This document shows positions 56,006-64,000 of a stretch of DNA of 64,000 nucleotides, one piece after another (within the stretch, counting starts at the first letter, position 1; each line of letters opens with the position of its first letter). Source of the DNA: Emydura subglobosa (taxonomy: Eukaryota > Chordata > Testudines > Chelidae); contig ML679974.1 in NCBI GenBank assembly GCA_007922225.1, positions 8,139,988-8,203,987 on the forward strand, written 5' to 3'. The notes below the pieces were generated by a model. The model was given only the letters and a program-made list of their open reading frames with translations. It was not told the DNA's origin and searched no databases. The translations under genes were made by a program, and so were the position numbers.

Positions 56006-56304
56006 TGAGGGTATGTCAACACTAACGGCAGCAAATTTGCTGTCTTCAGATTGATTTATCTGGATTGATTGAGCGGAAGGGAAGACCTGCTCAATTGATC
56101 CAGAAGTCGATTTAATAAAATCACCTGTCCAAAAAGCATAGCACTGCTTTGAAAGGTACACATTTTCTATTGACGCAGCACAGTGGAGACGGTATGCTAA
56201 ACCGAAGTTATGAAGTCAACGGGAGTTACGCAAGCTACTCTGTGTAGCTTGGGTAACTCCTGTCAACTGCTGCCAAATTTCACCAGCAGTGTAAACCAGG
56301 CCTG
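56006..56304. mobile_element. MITE-like DNA element
   Basis: The left end GAGGGTATGTCAACACTAAC and the right end AGTGTAAACCAGGCCTGAG are degraded inverted repeats of the GGCCTGGTCTACACT type found on a common reptilian non-autonomous DNA transposon. The interior (GATTGATTTATCTGGATTG and later GTAGCTTGGGTAACTCCTGT) is non-coding. CTGAG adjoins both ends but may be part of the repeat. Confidence 0.5.
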
Positions 56305-56735
56305 AGTCTGCATGTGACTGCATCATCTTAATATGGCAGTGGTCTCATTTACTAAAAAGTTTACAATAAACTTTACAAAAATATTCAGTCAGCAAAACAA
56401 TATAGGTGAAAGAAGTAAATTTCATACAAAGGAAATATGATATTATGGGCATATTTGAAAGTAATCCAGAAGATGAAAATAATTAGGATATTCTTATTAA
56501 ATGATATAGGTCATTTAGAAACAATAGGGAGGAATACAAAGGAAGTTTTAAGCCTCAGTTGTGTTGGAGGATTTTAGTTCTTGAAAAGAGATTTCAAGAG
56601 GAACTTGTAATGAATGGGGGAGTAATTACATACTGAGGTTGTACAGAATAAAATAATTTGTAAGTGTTTGAGATGTCCTATTTAAGTGAATGGGACTCCT
56701 TACATACTTAAAGTTGAGTCATTTATGAGCATAAA

Positions 56736-56980
56736 TTTGACCTAGTGGGTATAACTGAAACCTGGTGGGATGATTCCCATGATTGGAATGTTAAAATCAA
56801 TGGTTATAATCTATTTAGGAAGGATTGAGTGGGCAAGAGGAGAGGGGGAGTGGCACTGTAAGTCAAAAATGGCATTACCTGTTTCTGAGTCACTGAAGAC
56901 TCAGAACAAGATGATCTTGAATGCTTCTGGATCAATGCCCTAACAGATAAAGCGCAAAACGGAGCACAGACTGCCAAATC
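56736..56980 (+). pseudogene. Isolated CR1-type endonuclease fragment
   Basis: The frame starting at 56736 reads FDLVGITETWWDDSHDWNVK, then INGYNLFRKD, stop, VGKRRGGVAL, stop, VKNGITCF. ITETWWD and the GYNLFR and GGVALYV region belong to the apurinic-type endonuclease domain at the N-terminus of CR1 ORF2; the E of ETWWD is the metal-binding glutamate of that family. Three in-frame stops are seen (TGA after FRKD, TAA after VAL, TGA after TCF). It is the only part of this domain upstream of the SDH motif in the window, and no reverse transcriptase follows it. Confidence 0.8.
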
Positions 56981-57382
56981 ACAGTAGGGAACACACCTAA
57001 GTCCCATTAATATTAAAAGCATGCCTTAAGGGAAGAATATACCCTCAATAAATAATAATGAACTGCTTCTCCACTCTGGAGGCATACAGAACTTCCCTTC
57101 CCATAGCAGCGATACATAAATCAGACGAATACAATCATGTCAGTGGTTCCTTCTTATACAATGATCTTAAAATTATTTGTATCCCCAATACATTAATATT
57201 TAGCAAACACTTTATATGACTTAAAATAGAATGGGGCAAAAGGCCGGATACTGAAGATGCCTATGCACGGGTAGTTCCACTGAAGTCAAAAGAACTACTT
57301 CTGTGAGTAGTTAGACAACATGTAGAAAGCTGTGCTATTGGCATGTTAAGGTTTCACAGTTACAGTCAGTCAGGAAATGCAA
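56981..57382. other. Unassigned DNA, possible small hairpin
   Basis: GGGTAGTTCCACTGAAGTCA with AAAGAACTACTTCTG near 57268-57305 may be a hairpin-family relic. Nothing else. Confidence 0.45.
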
Positions 57383-57603
57383 AAGATTAAGGCTGGATAT
57401 TCGGAAAAAACTTTTTCACTAGGAGGGTGGTGAAGAACTGGAATGGGTTGCCTAGATAAGTGGCGGAATATCCATCCTTAGAGGTTTTTAAGGTGGGTTT
57501 GACAAAGCCCTGGCTGGGGTGGGGTTGGGCTTTCTTTGAGCAGCGGGTTGGACTAGATGACCTCCTGAGGTCCCTTCCAACCCTCATCTTCTATGATTCT
57601 ATG
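57383..57603 (+). pseudogene. CR1 LINE 3' end, strongly 5'-truncated
   Basis: RLDIRKKLFH-like coding (GGCTGGATATTCGGAAAAAA), then TAGGAGGGTGGTGAAGAACT, GACTAGATGACCTCCTGAGG and the CTATGATTCTATG tail at 57603. It holds only about 40 codons of ORF2 plus the 3' untranslated tail. It resembles the subfamily of the 15-kb element and looks fairly young. Confidence 0.92.
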
Positions 57604-57754
57604 TGAAAAGTTAAGCACATGTGTAAAGTCTTGCAGGATTGAGGCCTGCAGCCTCAGGCTGCATCTGAAAGAGTGCAAAGAGGAGGCAACAATAATGGGT
57701 TGCTTATGTGTGTGTGTGGTTTTGTTTTGTTTTGATTGTTTTTACACAAGGCAG

Positions 57755-57965
57755 GGATTTAAACTGAACACTACTAGAAGGATAGTTAATCAATCTAACA
57801 GGTTACCTGAGGAGGTTTTGAAATCCCCATGAGTGGAAATTTTTAAGAACAGGTTAGACAAAAAACGTGGGGAGGTGGTCGAGGTATACTTTTTCCTGTC
57901 TCGGCACAGGAGGATGAACAAGACAACCTCTGTAAGTTCCTTTCAGCCCTACAGTTCTATGATAT
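57755..57965 (+). pseudogene. CR1 LINE 3' end, other subfamily
   Basis: GGGATTTAAACTGAACACTA, then coding for RIVNQSNRLPEEVLKSP (stop), EIFKNRLDK, and the 3' tail GGATGAACAAGACAACCTCT, TCCTTTCAGCCCTACAGTTC and TATGATATT. The tail differs from that of the copy just upstream (57383-57603), so the two are separate insertions 150 bp apart in the same orientation. Confidence 0.85.
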
Positions 57966-60900
57966 TATTACCTTGTGCACAAATATTCACCTTATTTCAG
58001 TTGCAGACTCTAATCACGTAAAGCAGAATCATCTGGCTCACTTTCGTTTAGCCATTCTCATTATCAATCCATGCCTGGAGGAAGCAGATTCAAATGCTGC
58101 ATGTTTTGTTTTTTTGTTTGGATGGCATGAGCTAAATACTTCGCATGAAATAGCATTCAGAAATATTTCAGGTAAGCTAGTGATTTTCAGCATTTAAAAT
58201 GGAGTTTGTCTACATATGAGATGGGTTTAAAGATGGAGCATGAACCTTCTGGATCTAGATCCAAACGCTATGACTCAGATCACTTTGCAGCTCAGGACCA
58301 TGTTGGATGTACACGAGTCATACTTAATCACAAAACAGTTTTGCTGGTAAGAGTTTTAACACATCCCTTATCTGGTATGTATGCACTTAGTCAAGAGAAG
58401 TAGTGTTACTTTGAGAAGGGGAAGAGAAGGTAAGCAGTTATTGTATGGACTAAGTAGCGAGATGATGACTAAGACACACATTCCTTCCAAGCACACGGCC
58501 CTGTTTATATAAATACCTGATCATAACAAGTTGGTCAGTGTTTATATGTATGACTACTCTTCCTCTGGGTAAGCTCAGAACTGCTCAGGTGTGTGAGAAT
58601 GGCCCTATACTGCTAATAGGTAATGGAGTTCTTCTTTACCACCAGTTCTTCTCCCTTTGGAAATGGAGGATATGGGTTCTATTCTTTGCTATTGGAATGA
58701 AATTCCAAGTGGTCATGATAGCATGGTGTCAGACATGAAATTCCTAGATGGCTATGGGTTTGTTACAATACTTTCTCTTGGTTCAGCATGAAAGTGAAAC
58801 AGAGGTTCAGAGCAATTTATCACAGCTTTGCTTTCTGATTATTATAAACAAAGGAAAAATATCAGAAACCAAGCAGCATTTGTTTTAGTTTTCTCCAAAA
58901 AAAAGGCAACCACTTCCACCCAAATTTTGCTTCAGAAGGGAAATTTATAGGATTGTAAAATTAATTGAATCAGAAAAGAGTAATTGTGCTTCCTGTGTGA
59001 AATGAAGTAAATTGGTACAATCATGGTTTAATTTTCTATGGTCCTGAGACTTGAAACTCCCACTCTAACCAATGGGATCTGAATTTCCAACAAATTCAGG
59101 GGCATTCAGATTTGTTTTTCCAGTTCAGCTCATTTTCTCCAGACAGACCTGAGTCAGGCTGTTTCAATCTGGATCCAGATATGAACTACCTAAAAGTTTG
59201 GGAGCTATATATCCAGCCTCCTGGGCAGAACCCTTCTCACAATCCTGCCCTGCAATCACACACAATGTATGTAGTCAGGTCCAGTTAGTGCACTGGTAAT
59301 CATTCTAGTTAGGAAGAGCTGCAGGTGTCAAATCCTTTGAAAACCACACCATCATTGGTTTATTAAATCAGTTGGTGATTGCTTCTTTGAACTGTTGCAG
59401 TTTTCTAAGGCACAGTAGTTTTTGACATTGGATGAATGTACCAATGAGATGCCTTTAAAATCAGTAACCAATGTAGAGCTAACCGTAGCTCTGTTCGTAA
59501 GTTTAAGTGCTCAGTCTGCACTGCTAAGCATTTTCCTTTGGTTTCAAAATTATCCTCAGAGCATTTTGGACATGGCACATCTGTATTATGTAATATTGTC
59601 CAGGAGAATAGCAAACCAATGTCATCTGTTGGAAGTTGGTGTAGCTGAGATTAATTGAAAAGCAAATAAACCAAAAAATCCCAAAAAGATTTCCCCCATT
59701 TTAATATATTAGGAAAGGGATTACTACTGACAGAAGCTTGAGAGAAGAAAAAATAAAGGACAATGGACAGGTAAATAGTTTGCAGCATTCTATCAGTATG
59801 CACCATCAAACTTTTAATTTACAAAACTCTGCTGTAGAAATCATTCTAGCATCAAAGATAGCCACTTTACTGCCAATTACTGTAGCTACTGCAGAGGGAA
59901 TGTAAAGATATCATTGAAAGATTTCCCAAAATGAATACAGGAGATATTAAAGCTTTTTTTTCCCCACTCAGGATTTGGTAAGTGGAAACACACAAAGTGT
60001 AATATACTCCTTTTATTGACTTTCTCCTGACACACAAATGTACACCCTGTACTAGGATATAGTGTGTTTCAACTCACTTGAATTTACATTATTTATCACA
60101 TAGAATAGCTAGTGAGAAAAATCAAAAAGGTCTAGGTTGTGACTTTAGGCATAGCGCTAAGCAATATTTTTTGTACCCTGCAATCCCCACAATCACTCTT
60201 GGGGGCATCGTGATTCAGACAAACACTTCTACTTTGTCATTGCTCCAATGCCTGCAGCAAATTAGGATACTAACCACACCAGCTAGGTTGTGCTGACCAA
60301 TGAGTGGGGGAAGGGGTTTGGGTATGAAATCCACTCTTTCCTGACCCACCTACTCTGGGGAGGGATAAAGCAGGCACATGACTGCACTTATTACTGAACC
60401 TAAGTTCTAAAATAACAGAAGCAGGTAGTGGGGTTGGGGCTTACTCACTTGCACAGATACCCAGTACCAATCACAATCTGCCTCACAGGGGAGATCCTGC
60501 TTGTCTCTGGGAAAAAAGGAATAACCACCATAGTTAATTTTGTTTTTTAAATTCTGCTTTTGAATACTCAAGACACAAGATAAACTTGATAGCAAAGGAC
60601 TCTCTCGTTACTATTATATCTTAAATTAAAAATCAACAGTGGACATCATGAAAAATGAGCACATCTTAAAAACATTGCAGGTGCTGTAAGGTGGGCAGGG
60701 CTCTCATTATACCAGGCACCTAGACAGCAGGGCCCAATACGGGGCACATGAGACCCTACCAGACAGACAGACAGCCATGTCTGAGGCTAAAGCATTCTGA
60801 GGAGTTAGTAAAGTACAGAAAGCACTTGTTCCCCATCACAGCGGTCTGTGCTTTCTCCATACGCTGCTGAGATGTTTTGTGCCACGAACAGGATTCAAGG

Positions 60901-62282
60901 TCATTTTATTTCTTTCCAGACCTTTCTGCCCTAACGGTTATAACAAGTGTTTGCCTCTGGTAGCAATCTAAAATGTCCGTTACCAGCAACGCTTCAACCT
61001 TGAAATGTCTGTTTAAAATGTTGCAGTTTCTCTAAGTAAACCCATTTCAATCAGATTTCATCCTCTCTGTTGTTCTTCCTCTAAACTGAAATGTGAAACA
61101 TTTAAAACAATAAAAACCACCATACTGGAAACTGTGCTGTTTATTTTTCCTTACACTGCATGCAAGCGTACATCAGACCTTTAAGGAACCTAAATTCATT
61201 CTGACCTTCTCCATTGGTTATTTACTTTGGACCTTGAGGAAATGCTTAGCTTAAATGGCCCTTTTCCCTTTCAGAAATCTAATCTCCCAGAAAAATTCCA
61301 CTGGACAGCAGGTTTTATAATGGAATTACTGTAGTTAATTCCTATCACAGCAGTTACTTAATGAAAGTCTGGAAGCAAGTCAACAGGTGCCACACTCTGC
61401 AAAGCTAGGGTAAACATGAATGCCCCAGTTCAAAAGGGGGTGTCATATCCCCATCAAGATAATTAATGGTCTCCAGAGACAGGCAATTCAAGGTTGCAAT
61501 AATAATCTACAGGATCTCTCCCTTTGTTTCCCAATTAAAACCTTTCAGACTAATTAAAAACATGGTTGTGTCATGCAGTGTAGTGGTTTCAAACTAGTGC
61601 GATAAAATAATGGATCTCAGCCAGAGAAGATAAATGCTTTTAAAAATTAGGCATTTAAACACCATCATGTGTCAATGGTGATATATGAAGCTTTGCTGCA
61701 CATGATGGTGGTGACTATCCTTTCTTAAAGGTAACTCTGCCCATCTTACCTATCAGCAGATAGCCTCCTCTTTTATTAGTTCTCTTTAATGAAAAAAAGA
61801 TTTCTCAAGTGCCATAACCAGCAGACAACTGCTTGGGCTCTGTGGAAGAAATGAACCTAAATAATATCAATTGTATGAAAAGGAGAAAAAGATTAATTAA
61901 AACTTTTCAGGGGTCTCTTATTCTTGCCTGATGTGCTTGTTATCAGCAAAATTCCTCTCTTTCTTCTGGCAGCTTTAACAATATAACAATTTTAGACTGT
62001 ATGTAAAGTAATTATGTCAAATATACTGAAAATTATGGGCAGCAACTGGCATTCATTTCAGATTAATCTCTGCACATTCTGGCATTTCAGTTTTACCTTC
62101 AGAGATGGAGGTGACGTTTTCTGAGATGCTGGTCTATGTGATTTCCTTTTAGCTGGTGTTTCTTTCCCGATAATTGGGAGCTCTCAGGCACTCTGTCTCC
62201 CAATACTTCTCACTGAAGGTGACAACACAGCTGGGTCAGCTTCCATTACCAGCTCTGTGGACCCTCTCATTGCATCTCTAGC
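57966..62282. other. Long unassigned stretch
   Basis: More than 4 kb without a recognised repeat or coding region. The longest open frames are under 80 codons. A string of ACAGACAG units lies at 60760-60772. Low repeat content compared with the rest of the window might point to older or constrained DNA, but I cannot test this. Confidence 0.5.
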
Positions 62283-62475
62283 TGCAATCAGGACTCAACA
62301 TGTGCAGAATGCTGCTGCCTGGCTTCTCTTGTGGACCATATTACCCACATACTCAGACAGCTTCACTGGCTCCCATTCTCACTGGCTATCAGTTCAAAAT
62401 TGCCACCCTTATTTTTAAAGTCTTACATAGAGATGCTCCAAGCCTACATTGTAGACTTGGGGACACAGACATCCC
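62283..62475 (+). pseudogene. L2-clade LINE reverse transcriptase remnant
   Basis: Three frames together spell the C-terminal reverse transcriptase region of L2-type LINEs: TQHVQNAAAWLL at about 62292, then QLHWLP at about 62357, then YQFKIATLIFKVLHRDAPSL from 62387. This corresponds to the LQxVQNAAARL, LHWLPVxxRIxFKI and LVFKALHGxAPxYL blocks of the family. Two frameshifts separate the pieces, and the element is cut at both ends. Confidence 0.78.
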
Positions 62476-64000
62476 TGGTGGAATTCCACTGATGTGCACA
62501 CAGAAGCCAAGTTGCACTCAGGTTATATCTTGGATCACTTTGGCACCATGTCTCTACTTTTATCCCTTACCCCTCTAATTTCTAGCACTAGGCTGGCTCA
62601 CTCTATTATTGGTATGAGAACCTTGGCCTCTGCACCTCCGACTATCTTTTACTATCTTCGAGTATTTCTTTGTCTCACTGCTTTTCTATCTATTTAAAAA
62701 AAACAACAACAACAATTTATTGTATCATTAAAATATACCCTGCATGGGACTGGCCCTAAGAACCTGAGAAGGTGCCTGCCACTTGACGACCATGATGATC
62801 CATCACAGTTGCGTTCCATTGGAACAATGCAGCTGCTGACCAGCATGCAGGAAGCTCAGGAGCCTGGCAGACATATTCTTCACAGCAGCTGGACCTAGAC
62901 TATGGCATCACTCCAGCAAGAGCTAGGAATGGCCACAGGGCTTCTGCATGTTCAGAATTGAATGAAAAACACATCTCAGTGATTTGGCTTCCCCTAAATA
63001 AAGCCAGCATGCACACACACGTGCACATGCACACTCCGCCACATCCCTTATTCTTTCTGCAAAGATATTGCGAAAGAGACTGTCGATGTTGTTTCTGTCT
63101 TCATATAATTGGGAGGCTGCTACAGAGAAAATATTATAGTAGCAGATGGACAGACTCATGGTTAATTTTATTCAGATTGTGCTTCATCAAAGCATGCTAC
63201 ATGTTGGGTGACTTTCTCTAGATTGCATTCAGCCTCCTCTCTACTTGTTTATCATTAGTTTCTAGCTTTCCTGGCAATACCCAGGCCCTCCTCTTATTCC
63301 CTCACTCACTCAATCCATTCAGATCTCTATCCTGAACCTACTGAAGTAATTAGCAAAATTCTATGGGTGCAGAATCAAGGTGTCACCCTCTGAGTTTTCC
63401 CTAGCTCCTTGGTGCTTTATTGGCACCTATTCTTATGCTAAAACAACAAGAGTCTTATGCTCTTTGCTATTCCCCTGACTTCCTGCATTTTGCCATTCTA
63501 AGAGGATGCTTGTCAGAAATACAGTGCTTCCCTTCAACTTTAGTAAGAAAAGCTGACATCATTAAATCTGAACAATTATTGTATTTTCCTATGCAAATGT
63601 CTCAGATAACATACTGTAAGTACAGAAATTATCTAAATTAATTTACTTAGGCCAAATTGTCACTCTTCAAAGGTATACATATGCCACTAAATGAATTTGT
63701 TCCAGCTCCAGGAAATAAGATCTTGATAAAGAAATCCCACTAGAATTACCCAAATGATTCTTATTTTCTGAGATGTCACCAAGTTTATGAGTCATTTTAA
63801 GTTAAATTGGGGTCTTGTTACTTAGATCAATGATATAAATCAAGGTCAGTTGCATCAATTGAAATGCAATGGACACTAACATCTGTGCGAATTCCCTTGA
63901 TCCCATTAAATATATTCTAGTATAATAGCTAGTTGCAGTTCTTCTAGAGCAAAAGGGGGAAGTGAAAACAGTGTGCTAGAGAGAAGGCAGGCAGCTTGAC
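62476..64000. other. Unassigned DNA
   Basis: An AAC-repeat of five units lies at 62700-62716 and a short CA-rich block at 63010-63035. Part of 62476-62600 may be further L2 sequence, but no motif is readable. No gene recognised. Confidence 0.45.

Noticed and set aside
1..64000. CRISPR array, operon, phage or prokaryotic system
   Set aside because: No spaced direct repeats, no dense genes and no ribosome binding sites; repeat content is that of a vertebrate genome.
1..64000. Functional tRNA or snRNA genes
   Set aside because: The tRNA-like segments found (4.9, 19.3, 34.7, 48.6 kb and others) are SINE heads with mutated boxes and no cloverleaf.

Overview
This window reads as nuclear DNA of a vertebrate, most likely a non-avian sauropsid and probably a turtle (a crocodilian is the alternative). 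It is AT-rich by eye and CpG-poor, with no bacterial-style gene packing. It is crowded with repeat families I associate with turtle and crocodilian genomes: CR1 LINEs ending in the ATTCTATGAT-type 3' tail, MIR/CORE-type tRNA-derived SINEs, short palindromic hairpin elements centred on a CCATTGA...TCAATGG motif, hAT-type elements and a gypsy-like solo LTR. The species call is inference from repeat content. No host protein-coding exon, tRNA, rRNA or other host RNA gene could be identified with confidence, so the window is probably intergenic or lies in a large intron.

Layout. 1-14.8 kb is mostly unassigned single-copy-looking DNA with two short CR1 3' fragments (1.97-2.42 and 5.83-6.23 kb, minus), one MIR-like SINE (4.9 kb), old LINE-like tails near 9.7 and 10.2 kb, and a short retro-inserted element with a 13-bp target duplication (11.6 kb). 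14.86-17.1 kb holds the best-preserved mobile element: a 5'-truncated CR1 on the minus strand, carrying the end of the endonuclease domain, the whole reverse transcriptase and the C-terminal region, broken by one visible single-base frameshift. 17.1-24.9 kb has three MIR-like SINEs, a second CR1 (plus, several lesions) and a non-autonomous hAT element with an 8-bp target duplication. 27.1-28.9 kb is a nested locus: an old CR1-like element inserted into an older LINE tail.

29-34.5 kb is unusually dense in palindromic hairpin elements, including a perfect 36-bp palindrome, and contains an ancient L1-like reverse transcriptase scrap. 35.54-36.39 kb is an 853-bp solo LTR with TG...CA ends and a 4-bp duplication. 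40-53 kb has further SINEs, two more copies of the short retro-inserted family (43.5 and 46.8 kb), microsatellites and old CR1 tails. 53-57.97 kb has two LTR-like stretches, a LINE tail, a MITE-like element, an isolated CR1 endonuclease scrap and two CR1 3' ends. 58-64 kb is nearly empty apart from an L2-clade reverse transcriptase scrap at 62.3 kb.

Nothing here forms a working gene system. The most interesting signal is the set of three short elements at 11.6, 43.5 and 46.8 kb. Each is flanked by a 10-13 bp target duplication, and each carries a sequence resembling the core of a hammerhead ribozyme (CUGANGA, stem II, GAAA). This resembles what is known of Penelope-like retroelements. In the 46.8-kb copy, long inverted arms sit exactly where stem I of the ribozyme would be.
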